Made by a program: the position numbers and the translations under genes
In this document: positions 9,634-19,527 of the stretch, piece after piece
Layout of the letters: each line of letters starts with the position of its first letter
Position numbering within the stretch: the stretch's first letter is position 1
Source: Leptospira biflexa
GTDB lineage: Bacteria; Spirochaetota; Leptospiria; Turneriellales; DYLW01
Direction: 5' to 3'
NCBI GenBank assembly: GCA_020721865.1
Contig: DYLW01000010.1
Span: 1 to 64,000, forward strand
Length of the DNA: 64,000 nucleotides
Notes under the pieces: generated by a model
Seen by the model: only the letters and a program-made list of their open reading frames with translations
Told to the model about the DNA's origin: nothing
Database searches by the model: none

Positions 9634-10498
9634 TCTGTAGCTGGGTTATAACTCCTTCCACCAGTACCTCCGGAGCGGATGCCCCGGCGGTAATTCCCAC
9701 CTTTATAGTATCGTCACCCAGCCAGCTTTTTTTGATATCTTTTGCATCGTCAATTAAATAAGACGGTTTATGAAAGCTTTCTGCAACTTCTTTTAATCGG
9801 TTGGAATTGGAGGAATTTTTGGAGCCAATGACCAGAATGACATCAGAAAGTGGGGCAATTTCCCGGACAGCCGCCTGGCGGTTTGTGGTGGCATAGCAGA
9901 TATCACTTTTGCCCGGACCGGTCAACGAGGGAAATTTTTCCTTCAGTTTCTCAATAATTCCGGCGGTTTCCGATACAGCCAGGGTTGTCTGGCATAAAAA
10001 GGCTGTTTTCCCGGAGTCCGGGATGGTCAGTTTTTCAATATCGCTTACATTCTCTATGATGGTGATATGGTCAGGGGCTTCCCCCACAGTGCCGATGGTT
10101 TCCACATGTTTCTTATGCCCAATATAAAAAATATGGTATCCATCCCGGGCGTAGCGGATAACCTCTCTGTGGACTTTTGTCACCAGTGGGCAGGTGGCAT
10201 CGATAATATGCAGGTTTTTTTTTTGAGCCAGATCCCAATCCCGGGGAGGAACCCCATGGGCACTGAAGATGACCACCGATCCATCCGGTATTTCCTGGAG
10301 ATTCTCCGTAAAAATGACCCCTTTGTCTTTTAAACCCTGCACGACGTGGGTATTATGCACAATTTCATGGAAGACATAAAGAGGATGATATTTTTCCAGT
10401 GCTTCTTCCACCACTGCTATGGCTCGGTGAACGCCAGCACAGAAGCCACGGGGGCTGGCCAGTATGATTTCTTTTTGTGGGTCGTTTGGTCCGGACAT
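9557..10498 (-). CDS. ispH: 4-hydroxy-3-methylbut-2-enyl diphosphate reductase
   Basis: ILASPRGFCAGVHRAIAVVEEAL, HEIVHNTHVV, FSAHGVPP, DATCPLVTKVH, GSKNSSNSNRL. Start set at the internal ATG (10498) because the extended ORF runs into a tRNA. Confidence 0.97.
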   Translation of the reverse strand: MSGPNDPQKEIILASPRGFCAGVHRAIAVVEEALEKYHPLYVFHEIVHNTHVVQGLKDKGVIFTENLQEIPDGSVVIFSAHGVPPRDWDLAQKKNLHIIDATCPLVTKVHREVIRYARDGYHIFYIGHKKHVETIGTVGEAPDHITIIENVSDIEKLTIPDSGKTAFLCQTTLAVSETAGIIEKLKEKFPSLTGPGKSDICYATTNRQAAVREIAPLSDVILVIGSKNSSNSNRLKEVAESFHKPSYLIDDAKDIKKSWLGDDTIKVGITAGASAPEVLVEGVITQLQNEYGYTILREIQIDKEEISFSLPDV

Positions 10499-10513
10499 GA
10501 TATTCGGGGTATT

Positions 10514-10587
10514 CGGGGCCAACGGGACTTGAACCCGCAACTTCCTGCGTGACAGGCAGGTGCTCTAACCAGTTGAACTATGGCCCC
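10514..10587 (-). tRNA. tRNA-Asp (GTC)
   Basis: Cloverleaf on minus strand: ggggccatagttcaactggttagagcacctgcctgtcacgcaggaagttgcgggttcaagtcccgttggccccg; anticodon loop ctGTCac. Confidence 0.95.
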
Positions 10588-10785
10588 CGTGGAAGGCAGA
10601 TTTTTTATGCTATTCATCTCGTCAATCTTTTCCGGGAATCAATTATTCCACTTCAAGATTGATGATAGGCCATTTTTAAGGCGGGCTTCCCGCAATCGGC
10701 AACACCTTCTTCCGGTTGATTATGGACATAAACAGATAAAAACTTGACTCATCATAGCCATTCGGGATGGTGCATGGGTGCAGTC

Positions 10786-10890
10786 CAAACAGTATAAAAG
10801 CTTTACATTCAGGAAATTTCAGAAGGAAATTGGCGGTGATATCTTCCATGTTTTATGGATTGCACCATGGAGTTTAAAGGCCATTCTGTT
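10786..10890 (+). pseudogene. Possible decayed fragment of a SpoIIE-type phosphatase
   Basis: Translation QYKSFTFRKFQKEIGGDI.. resembles KQFSFRQWEKEIGGDL in the intact gene at 15693-18842; no intact ORF. Confidence 0.4.
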
Positions 10891-11070
10891 GTATGTAAAA
10901 ACATCGGTCAAGCGGTAGGATTATGCCAATGCAACGTCTGCCTATGAAATTTTGACATTCCGGTATTCGGATAAAATATCCTGCACATAATTCTCAATTT
11001 GCCTTGACAGTTCAGCTTCTATTCCAGATCTGGGATAAGTTGATATGTTTCGACGCGTTAATAATGTTGT

Positions 11071-11448
11071 ATGAGCGGACAAAAAGGTAAAAGTATCCGG
11101 AAAACCGATGATTTTGCGGTGAAAAAAAAAACCATAGATAAAACGGATATCTACCTTTTTAAAACAGTGGTGTTGCGGGCACTTTCTGATGAAACCCGGC
11201 AGGGAATCATCATTTTGCTGGGGAGGCATGGTTCGCTTTGCGTGAATGACCTTGCGGCTTTTTTCAATGTCTCCCGTCCCACTGTATCCCATCATCTGAA
11301 CGTGTTGAAAACGGCAAAGATGATAGAGAGTAAAAAATCCGGCAAGGAAATTTTTTACTCCCTGAATTTGCGCCATATAAAAAGGACGGTGGACAATCTG
11401 AGCAGGATTGTTGCCTCCATGGAAGCAGTAAAAAGTAAAAAAAATTAG
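11071..11448 (+). CDS. ArsR-family HTH transcriptional regulator
   Basis: LRALSDETRQGIIILLGRHGSLCVNDLAAFFNVSRPTVSHHLNVLKTAKMIESKKSGKEIFYSL. Confidence 0.88.
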   Translation: MSGQKGKSIRKTDDFAVKKKTIDKTDIYLFKTVVLRALSDETRQGIIILLGRHGSLCVNDLAAFFNVSRPTVSHHLNVLKTAKMIESKKSGKEIFYSLNLRHIKRTVDNLSRIVASMEAVKSKKN

Positions 11449-11476
11449 ATGTTTATTAGACCAGAAAGGAGGAAGA

Positions 11477-12229
11477 ATGAATTCTTTGGTGTTGATCAAA
11501 CAGACCCCGGATACAGAAGCCAATATCACCGTATCCGGAGGGAAGATTAATGATGCTGGAATCAAGTGGATTATTTCACCCTATGATGAAATAGCCTTGG
11601 AAGAGGCAATCCGCTGGAAAGAAAAAAGTGGCGGGACAGTTACCGCTATCTCTCTGGGACCAGATAAAGTGGTGGAAGCATTGAGGACAGCCTATGCCAT
11701 GGGAGCAGATAAAGCCATCCATGTTAAGCTGGATAATTATGAAATGCTGGATTCCTTTGGGATTGCTGGGGCCATTGCGGATGCTATCAAAGGGGAATCT
11801 TTTGATGTGATTTTCGCAGGACGCCAATCCAATGACTCTGACAACGGACAGGTGCCCTATATTCTGGGAACCCGACTGGGATATCCGGTCATTGGTTTTG
11901 CTAAAGAGGTGACTCTGGAGGCAGCCAAGGCTGTGGTAAAATCTGAGGCCGAAGGCGGGGAAGCCACCTATGAAGCTGCTTTTCCGGTTATCATCACCGT
12001 GAATGCTTCGTTGAATGAACCCCGGTATCCATCCTTAAAAGGAATCATGGCATCCAAAAAGAAACCCATCGATAAAAAAGATGCCAATGTGGGACAGGCA
12101 AAAGTCCAGATTATTGGTTTTGAGCCACCGCCAGACAGACCGCCGGGAAGAATTATTGAAGCGGAAGAACCGGAAATGAAAGCGAAGCTTTTAGTGAAAG
12201 CGATGCATGAAGATATTAAGGTAGTGTGA
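11477..12229 (+). CDS. etfB: Electron transfer flavoprotein beta subunit
   Basis: VLIKQTPDTEA..., SPYDEIALEEAIRWKE, VIFAGRQSNDSDNGQVPYILGTRLGYP. Confidence 0.95.
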   Translation: MNSLVLIKQTPDTEANITVSGGKINDAGIKWIISPYDEIALEEAIRWKEKSGGTVTAISLGPDKVVEALRTAYAMGADKAIHVKLDNYEMLDSFGIAGAIADAIKGESFDVIFAGRQSNDSDNGQVPYILGTRLGYPVIGFAKEVTLEAAKAVVKSEAEGGEATYEAAFPVIITVNASLNEPRYPSLKGIMASKKKPIDKKDANVGQAKVQIIGFEPPPDRPPGRIIEAEEPEMKAKLLVKAMHEDIKVV

Positions 12230-12243
12230 GGAAGGAGAGTATC

Positions 12244-13194
12244 ATGGCAAAAATATTAGCTATTGGCGAGATTATAAATGGTAAAATGAGAAAATCCTCT
12301 AAAGAAGTGGTTTCCGTGGCAAAGAAGCTTTCCGGTTCCGCTTCCGCTGTGTTGATTGGAGAAAACGCTACGGGATTTGCCAAAGAACTGGCTGCTTTTG
12401 GTGCGGACACCATCTATGCGGGTGACCTCAAAGATTTCAGCGGTCAGGCCTATGCGGAAGCCGTTGCATCTATAGTGAAATCCAAAGGATATGATGTGGT
12501 GTTGATTCCCCATGGAAATACGGGAAGGGAAATATCCGCCCGATTGGGTGCCCTGCTGGATACCGGCGTGGTGAGCGATGTGGTGGAGCTGGCTATGGAA
12601 GGGGATTCCGTGGTCTGCAAACGGCCGGTGTACAGTGGGAAGGCCTATGTAAAAATGAAAGTTGTCGGCACACCCCAGATTATTACCATTCGTGGAAATA
12701 CCCAGGGGATATCGGAAAGTGCCGGAGCCGGTAACGTGGAATCCATTTCTGTGAACGCATCCGGAGACAAGGCAAAACAGACCAATTATGTTGCCCAGAT
12801 CAGCAGCCGTATTCCTGCAGCGGAGGCGGATATTGTGGTTTCCGGTGGACGTGGACTCAAATCCAAAGAAAACTTTGTACTGGTGGAGGAACTGGCGGAT
12901 ATTCTGGGAGCTGGAGTGGGAGCATCCCGTGCACCGGTTGATGCAGAATGGGTGGAACCCAATATGCAGATTGGGCAGACCGGACAGACAGTTTCCCCCA
13001 ATGTATACATCGCACTGGGAATTTCCGGAGCTATCCAGCACCTTGCGGGAATGGGATCATCTAAATTTATTATTTCTGTAAACAAAGACCCGGATGCACC
13101 CATTTTCAAAGTTTCTTCTCTGGGCGTTGTGGATGATCTGTTTAAAGTTGTACCAACTATGAAAGATGAGTTGAAAACCCTTTTGGGTAAATAA
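12244..13194 (+). CDS. etfA: Electron transfer flavoprotein alpha subunit
   Basis: VVSGGRGLKSKENFVLVEELADILGAGVGASRAPVDAEW, QIGQTGQTVSPNVYIALGISGAIQHLAGM. Start at ATG 12244 follows ggaag SD. Confidence 0.96.
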   Translation: MAKILAIGEIINGKMRKSSKEVVSVAKKLSGSASAVLIGENATGFAKELAAFGADTIYAGDLKDFSGQAYAEAVASIVKSKGYDVVLIPHGNTGREISARLGALLDTGVVSDVVELAMEGDSVVCKRPVYSGKAYVKMKVVGTPQIITIRGNTQGISESAGAGNVESISVNASGDKAKQTNYVAQISSRIPAAEADIVVSGGRGLKSKENFVLVEELADILGAGVGASRAPVDAEWVEPNMQIGQTGQTVSPNVYIALGISGAIQHLAGMGSSKFIISVNKDPDAPIFKVSSLGVVDDLFKVVPTMKDELKTLLGK

Positions 13195-13209
13195 AAATCG
13201 GAGGAAAAT

Positions 13210-14574
13210 ATGAAATTTGACAAAAATGGAGATAGAATTGTTATCAGTACCATTCTGAGAACGCCCATCGGCCAGGCTGGAAAAAGCCTGTCAGAGGTGG
13301 AATCCTTTCAAATGGCACACAAAGTGGTGGAAGCTGTTCTGAAAAAATCCGGCATTGATAAAAGCAAGATTGATGGAGTGGTTGCCGGAGAAATCGGTCA
13401 GTCATCCAAAGCTCCCAACATTGCCCGGGTGGTATCTGTAATGGCAGGCCTTCCGATGGAAGCCACTGCGGTTACGCTTGCCAACAACTGCGTATCCTCT
13501 CTGGAAGCAACCAATGCAGCCGCACGCAGACTGATGCTGGATGAAGGGCAGGTATATCTGGTTTTTGGAACAGAAAGCATGTCCAACATGGCTGTTTATC
13601 TGGATAAAGTCAAGCAGAATCCCAAAACCGCAAATGTTTCCAAACTCCGTGCGAACTGGGCGGATGTTCCTGCAATGGTAGAAGCAGGCCAGGTCCGCAT
13701 TGTGGATGGGGTGGAAGAAGGTTTGACCGATCCCGCCACCGGAGCTCTGATGATTGAAACCGGAGAGATTGTTGCCCAGAATCTGGGATTAACCCAGGCC
13801 GATTTGGACAAATATGCTCATGGATCCTATAAAAAAGCCTATGATGCTCTGATGGCCGGAAAATATGATGAATTTCTGTTCCCCATAGAAGGGAAAAAAG
13901 GGGTTTTGGACAAAGATGAATATATCATGTCCAAAACTAATTTTGTGGAAAAACCGGATTGGTTTGGGAAAAACAAGCCCATCTATGAAATGATGCCCGG
14001 TGGTCTGAAGGCTTTCTATGAAAAAAATAAGCCCTATCTTACCAAAGCGTATTCAGACAGCCTCAAGGGTGCGGTGACTCTTTTTAACGCATGTCCCCAA
14101 TCGGACGGTGCGGCGGCCATGATTATGACCACAGAATCCAAGGCAAAAGAAATGGGGCTTCCCATTCTGGCTTATATAAAATCCTGGGGAAATTATGGGG
14201 TGCATCCGGCCATTATGGGTTTAGGAATCGCATACGCCATGAACAAAGCGGTACAGCAGAGCGGTCTGAAATGGGATGAAATTGATTTCTTTGAAGTCCA
14301 TGAAGCCTTTGCTTCTACTGCTTATGGAAGCCTTGTGGAAGTCCGGGACAAACTGGGTTATGATCTGGTAGCCCGCTATGAAAAAGGCGATGTGAACCGT
14401 AATGGTGGTTCTCTGGCTATGGGACATCCGCTGGGAGCTACCGGTCTTCGTATGATTGTCAACCAGTTGGTGGAATTTAAACAATCCAAAAACGCAAAAT
14501 ACTCCCTGAGTGGGGTTTGTGCGGGAGGCGGAGTGGGTGGAGCTCTTCTGTTGGAAAGAGGACCCAACCTTTAA
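13210..14574 (+). CDS. Acetyl-CoA acetyltransferase/thiolase
   Basis: VTLANNCVSSLEATNAAARRL; FEVHEAFASTA; NRNGGSLAMGHPLGATGLRM; SGVCAGGGVGGALLLE. Confidence 0.95.
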   Translation: MKFDKNGDRIVISTILRTPIGQAGKSLSEVESFQMAHKVVEAVLKKSGIDKSKIDGVVAGEIGQSSKAPNIARVVSVMAGLPMEATAVTLANNCVSSLEATNAAARRLMLDEGQVYLVFGTESMSNMAVYLDKVKQNPKTANVSKLRANWADVPAMVEAGQVRIVDGVEEGLTDPATGALMIETGEIVAQNLGLTQADLDKYAHGSYKKAYDALMAGKYDEFLFPIEGKKGVLDKDEYIMSKTNFVEKPDWFGKNKPIYEMMPGGLKAFYEKNKPYLTKAYSDSLKGAVTLFNACPQSDGAAAMIMTTESKAKEMGLPILAYIKSWGNYGVHPAIMGLGIAYAMNKAVQQSGLKWDEIDFFEVHEAFASTAYGSLVEVRDKLGYDLVARYEKGDVNRNGGSLAMGHPLGATGLRMIVNQLVEFKQSKNAKYSLSGVCAGGGVGGALLLERGPNL

Positions 14575-14584
14575 TTCTCTTTTA

Positions 14585-14619
14585 CCACCGGAATGCGATT
14601 GACATTCCGGTGGGCTTTT
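14585..14619 (+). terminator. Rho-independent terminator after thiolase
   Basis: Perfect 11-bp stem ccaccggaatg/cattccggtgg, loop cgattga, followed by gctttt. Confidence 0.8.
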
Positions 14620-14631
14620 CTGAATTCAGCT

Positions 14632-15612
14632 ATGTACCGGCAGCATCTTTGGGAAATTTTCAAGCCGGTTTTTTTTCTGGTTTTTTTGATGTTTTCCGGA
14701 AGCTTGGGTTTTATCACCATTGAAGGCTGGGGGATCATTGATTCTCTCTATATGACGGTCATTACCGTGACCACGGTGGGGTTCAGTGAAGTGCATCCTC
14801 TGAGTAATTCCGGGAAGCTTTTCACTATTGGATTGATTCTGGGGGGAGTTTTTTTTTATGGTCTGGCTATCAATGGTTTTATACGTGTATTTCTGGAGTT
14901 AAGATTCAGGGATTTTATGGAAGCAGCCCGGCAACGCCAGAGAATAAAAAGTCTTAAGAAGCACATCATAATCTGTGGTGGTGGCCGTATGGCCTTCACT
15001 ATGGCCCAGGAATTTGAGAGGCTCCATATCCCGTTTGTTATCATAGAAAATAATCCGGAATCGGAAATGTCCCATGCTCCGCAGAACTGGCCCATTCTCA
15101 CCATGGACGCCCTGGAGGAAGAATCTTTGCTGGAGGCAAACATAAAGAGTGCACGGGGGTTGGCTTCCGTCCTGCCAACCGATGCGGATAATCTGTTTGT
15201 GGTGCTTTCTGCCCGGAAATTGAATCCGGATATCCGTATAGAGACCCGCATATCTAAAAAAAACAGTCGGGATAAGATGTTTCAGGCGGGTGCGGATAAA
15301 GTGGTTTCCCCTTATGAGGCTGGAGCTGTCCAGATGGTACGCAGTATGATTAATCCGGAAGTGGATGATTTAATGGGAATTGTTCTGGGGAAGGCTAATT
15401 ATGAATTTGAAATGAAAATTACCCATGTGGATGAAAACTGCCAATATCTGGGTAAATCCATCCGGGATACGGATTTCCGCGAAAATGGTTATATTGTGAT
15501 AGCTATCCGTTTTGCGGACGGGGAAATGACTTTTGCCCCCAAATCCAGCTTTATTTTAAAATATGGTCACGATGTGTTTCTGATTGGTCCGGGCATAAAA
15601 AAAGAAATATAA
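14632..15612 (+). CDS. Ion channel with TrkA-N/TrkA-C domains (K+ channel)
   Basis: Pore-like TVITVTTVGFSEVHP, then HIIICGGGRMAFTMAQEF Rossmann and TrkA-C. The 14593 start falls inside the terminator hairpin. Confidence 0.9.
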   Translation: MYRQHLWEIFKPVFFLVFLMFSGSLGFITIEGWGIIDSLYMTVITVTTVGFSEVHPLSNSGKLFTIGLILGGVFFYGLAINGFIRVFLELRFRDFMEAARQRQRIKSLKKHIIICGGGRMAFTMAQEFERLHIPFVIIENNPESEMSHAPQNWPILTMDALEEESLLEANIKSARGLASVLPTDADNLFVVLSARKLNPDIRIETRISKKNSRDKMFQAGADKVVSPYEAGAVQMVRSMINPEVDDLMGIVLGKANYEFEMKITHVDENCQYLGKSIRDTDFRENGYIVIAIRFADGEMTFAPKSSFILKYGHDVFLIGPGIKKEI

Positions 15613-15692
15613 TATCCCGTAATGATCAATAAAATCATTGAAAGGAAATATTTATTTCTTGACAGCTAAAATCTATCCTCGTATGGTATAAT

Positions 15693-18600
15693 ATGTTTGA
15701 TATTCTCTATTTTAACTTCTTCACCATTGGCGGTTTGATCCCAACGATCTTCACATTTCTGACAAGTCTGTATTTATTTCTTTTGATAAAAAAACCATCC
15801 CGGTCAACCATTGTTCTGGGATTCGTCTTTTTGACTTTGTTTATTTTTAACAGTGGATATCTGATCACCGCCGCATTTTATGATACCATTGGAGCATTCC
15901 ACCGTTGGTTCACGGTGGGAATTATCCTTCCGGCGGAAGTTTTTATCGTTTATTTTTTCTATGTTTATCCTCATAAGAAGGCGAAAGTGGTATCCCGTAT
16001 TCTGTTTATACTGATGATGACCATCGCTTTTTTTGTTGGGGTTTATTTTATCTATGCTACCTGGAATGCGGATAAATACTATCATTTTGACGGACATTAC
16101 TGGGATTTTGATGCGGATAAAATCAGCACCATTGTGGGAATATTTATTATGGCTTATGTGGTCGTTATCATAGCTTCCGGCATCTGGAGGGTTGTTGTCT
16201 GTACAAAAACTGGAAAGAGACTGCCGGTTCTGTTGATTTTGCTGGGATTTTCATTTTCCACCATCGTTCCGAGTATTTTTAACACCCTTTCCCGGGAGGG
16301 GATGATGAGCCGGGAATGGTACCAGATGAGCTGGGATATTCTGGTGGTGGTTTCTCTTTTTATCGTAGTGATCACATACATCAATAGTACGGATGATAAA
16401 TCCACATTCATGGTAAAAATTATTGGGGTGAGCGTGGTTACTTTTCTTTTGATGATGCAGGTTTTTAATTATGTGGTTTCCCAAGATACGGATAACACCT
16501 ATGACCAGGTTCACAGGGAAATGCTCACCCAGGTCATTCGTCTGGACCTGTATCCGGAGGATTTACGGTATCTGCATGCTCTGGACGTGGAAAAAAATGA
16601 ATACCAGAAAAAAGAGATTGGTAAGGCGGATCCGGATCTTTCCCAGGAAACAGTCACACGGGAAATGGTGAATTCCTATTATTATGAAAAAATCCGCCAG
16701 GCAGAAAAAAATGATCTGAATGATTCCATTATGGAAATTCTGAAAAATTCGCCAGAGTCTTTTAATGGTTATAAGAAATCTATTGAGATATTCATGGGAT
16801 CCGAAGAATTCCAAAAGGGTGGCAAGCAGGCATTGCTGGAATATCTGGAGGGCCTGTACCGGCCGGTTCTGTACCGTTATAATAAAATTGAGAAAATTCC
16901 AGAAGAAAATTTTAAGGATGCGGCGTTAAAATATGTGGATGGATTTCCGGAATCCATGAAAGGATTTGCCATTGTTGCGAGGACGTATCTCCGCTCCCCG
17001 GATGCACCAACGGAGCCGGCAGAGTTGAAGCGGAATCTGCTCACATACATGAGTCCTCTGAAAGCTGTGGGTAGTCGCCACTATAGAAAATCTCTGGAGA
17101 AGAATGAAAAGCAGCGGCATTATATTGGGTATATGTTTGTGGATAACGGCACTATTTATGAGGCCGGTTTTGATTATAAGGCATATCGGATTTATTTTCA
17201 CGCATCTTCGCTGAAAATTATTATTATTCTGTTGTCCACCATCGTCGTGGTTCTGGTGGGATTTCAGTTTTTCTTCCGTGGGGTTTTGATCCAGCCATTA
17301 AACCGGTTGCTTTCCGGAGTGGAGCAGGTGAACCAGAATGATTACAGCGTCCATATTCCGGTGACCGTCCAGGATGAGTTTGGGATATTATCCAAGAATT
17401 TTAATTACATGGTGAAGTCTGTCAACGAAGCCCGCACCAAGCTCCAGGAGTATGCGGAGACTCTGGAGGAGAAAGTCAAGGAGCGGACAAACGAGCTGCA
17501 GAATACCCTGGAAACCGTACAAAAACTGAAGGTACAGCAGGATGGGGATTATTTCCTTACCAGTCTACTTCTGGAACCATTGAGTTCCAATTATGTGCGG
17601 AGTAAGTATGTTCACGTCAATTATCTCATCCGCCAGAAGAAGCAGTTTTCTTTCCGGCAGTGGGAAAAAGAAATTGGAGGGGACCTCTGTACTGCCCATA
17701 CCATATACCTGAGGGGGAAATCTTTTACCGTTTTTATGAATGCGGACGCCATGGGAAAATCCATGCAGGGTGCCGGTGGGATTCTGGTTCTGGGTTCCGT
17801 TTTCCAGACCATTATAGAAAGGACGCATACCGTTCCGTCAGAGAAGGAAAATTATCCGGAACATTGGCTGAAAAATTCTTTTGTGGAGCTCCACAAAGTA
17901 TTTGAGACTTTTGAAGGATCCATGCTTATATCCCTGGTTCTGGGGCTGGTGGATGATGAGACCGGTCTTCTGTATTTTATCAATGCGGAACATCCCTTTA
18001 CTATTTTATACAGAAACGGGAAGGCAAAATTTATAGAGGAGGAATTGGAATTCCGCAAGCTGGGGACCACCGGAATGAAGGGTACACTTTTCATACAGAC
18101 ATTCCAGTTGCAACCCAAAGATGTTATCCTGGTGGGCTCGGACGGTAAGGATGACATTGTGATGACGGATGCGAATGGGAAGGAAACCATCAATGAGGAT
18201 GAAACCCATATTCTTCGTTGCATTGAATCGGCCAAAGGTGACCTGGAAGGCATTCTTGAGAATGTGCTGAAAAAAGGGAGGTTGATGGATGATTATTCCA
18301 TGATCCGGGTTGCATACAAGGAATCTGCCGCAGATTTCAAAGAAGAGGAGATCAATAAAAAAGTAATGGAATATATTTATGCAGCCCGGACCCTGATCAA
18401 GCAGAACCAGATTGATAAAGCGATACACAAGCTGGGACGGGCGTATCATCTGGAGCGCAAGGAATCCGAGGTGCTGAAGGAGTTAATCCGGGCATACATA
18501 AAGAAGAATAATTTTAAAAAAGCTGCCCGTTATGCGGAAGACTTCAACTTTTTGCGTCCAGCGGAATCAGAATATATGTACATTGCGTCGTATTGCCATA

Positions 18601-18842
18601 AAATGGCCGGGGATATAGAAAAGGCAGTCAAGATTGGCGAAAGATTGAGAATACGGGAGCCCAGAATGCTGAAAAACTTGATTAATTTGGCCGATGTGTA
18701 TATTTTGAAAAAGAATTATGCACGGGCAAAATTGATGTTGGATACCATAAGGGAAATTGACCAGGAAAATTCAAAAATGATAAAGCTTTATAAGATTATG
18801 GAACACGCAGAAAAAAATGATGTTGGTGAAAAAAGAGGGTGA
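15693..18842 (+). CDS. 7TM-like sensor - HAMP - SpoIIE phosphatase - TPR protein
   Basis: N-terminal TM helices; HAMP FRGVLIQPLNRLLSGVEQVNQNDYSVHIP; FMNADAMGKSMQGAGGILVLGSVF; FINAEHPFTILYRNG; C-terminal TPR. Confidence 0.9.
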   Translation: MFDILYFNFFTIGGLIPTIFTFLTSLYLFLLIKKPSRSTIVLGFVFLTLFIFNSGYLITAAFYDTIGAFHRWFTVGIILPAEVFIVYFFYVYPHKKAKVVSRILFILMMTIAFFVGVYFIYATWNADKYYHFDGHYWDFDADKISTIVGIFIMAYVVVIIASGIWRVVVCTKTGKRLPVLLILLGFSFSTIVPSIFNTLSREGMMSREWYQMSWDILVVVSLFIVVITYINSTDDKSTFMVKIIGVSVVTFLLMMQVFNYVVSQDTDNTYDQVHREMLTQVIRLDLYPEDLRYLHALDVEKNEYQKKEIGKADPDLSQETVTREMVNSYYYEKIRQAEKNDLNDSIMEILKNSPESFNGYKKSIEIFMGSEEFQKGGKQALLEYLEGLYRPVLYRYNKIEKIPEENFKDAALKYVDGFPESMKGFAIVARTYLRSPDAPTEPAELKRNLLTYMSPLKAVGSRHYRKSLEKNEKQRHYIGYMFVDNGTIYEAGFDYKAYRIYFHASSLKIIIILLSTIVVVLVGFQFFFRGVLIQPLNRLLSGVEQVNQNDYSVHIPVTVQDEFGILSKNFNYMVKSVNEARTKLQEYAETLEEKVKERTNELQNTLETVQKLKVQQDGDYFLTSLLLEPLSSNYVRSKYVHVNYLIRQKKQFSFRQWEKEIGGDLCTAHTIYLRGKSFTVFMNADAMGKSMQGAGGILVLGSVFQTIIERTHTVPSEKENYPEHWLKNSFVELHKVFETFEGSMLISLVLGLVDDETGLLYFINAEHPFTILYRNGKAKFIEEELEFRKLGTTGMKGTLFIQTFQLQPKDVILVGSDGKDDIVMTDANGKETINEDETHILRCIESAKGDLEGILENVLKKGRLMDDYSMIRVAYKESAADFKEEEINKKVMEYIYAARTLIKQNQIDKAIHKLGRAYHLERKESEVLKELIRAYIKKNNFKKAARYAEDFNFLRPAESEYMYIASYCHKMAGDIEKAVKIGERLRIREPRMLKNLINLADVYILKKNYARAKLMLDTIREIDQENSKMIKLYKIMEHAEKNDVGEKRG

Positions 18843-18843
18843 T

Positions 18844-19527
18844 ATGAATAAAAAATATTTTTTGGGAATAATTACATCAATTTTATTATTAACCGCATGT
18901 GTGGAAAAAGAACACCCGGTGGATTTATCAGAAATTTCATCGGAATATGCTGTGTTTGTTGGGGGAAAAATTCCATCACAGAATATGGCATATTTCCGGA
19001 ATCTCCGGTATTTACAATTGGCCACAGTGGTGCGATATTACGTCCCCATGCAGTACGATGGGAAAAGTAATTTTTACCTTTTGATAAAAGCCGCCAGTCC
19101 GGAAGAAGCGGAAAAATCCCTCCGGGAAATATCCACTCGGATGTTTGGATTTACCATTGATCAAAAATTATTTTTCAAGGAAATAACCGGGGTTTTGCCT
19201 GCCGCTGACAGAGAATTTGTTTCGGTTATTCTGGAAAAAAAGAATCACCGGTTTCACCAGCTCTCCTGGAAAGCCAGAAAGGATTCTATTCTTTCCGAAG
19301 GTGCTGCTGCAGAAGAAAAATCCGGACTGGTTTCCGGATCAGAAGGGTATTTGCTTCCGGGAAATTCCTATGATGTTATCCGTATCTATGGTTTTTCCGC
19401 GATATCGGAGGCATTCCGTTTTTTTGCCGATGGTTTTTATGATAAAAATGTTTACTCTGAAAAGAATAAAATTATTTTTCTGAAAAGAATAAGCCCGGAA
19501 GATACGGAAAATCCGCCGGTTTTTTAA
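18844..19527 (+). CDS. Putative lipoprotein
   Basis: MNKKYFLGIITSILLLTACVEKE lipobox; starts immediately after the phosphatase stop. Confidence 0.8.
   Translation: MNKKYFLGIITSILLLTACVEKEHPVDLSEISSEYAVFVGGKIPSQNMAYFRNLRYLQLATVVRYYVPMQYDGKSNFYLLIKAASPEEAEKSLREISTRMFGFTIDQKLFFKEITGVLPAADREFVSVILEKKNHRFHQLSWKARKDSILSEGAAAEEKSGLVSGSEGYLLPGNSYDVIRIYGFSAISEAFRFFADGFYDKNVYSEKNKIIFLKRISPEDTENPPVF

Noticed and set aside
10942-11565. 207-aa minus-strand ORF over the ArsR gene
   Set aside because: Antisense to clear ArsR and etfB coding sequence
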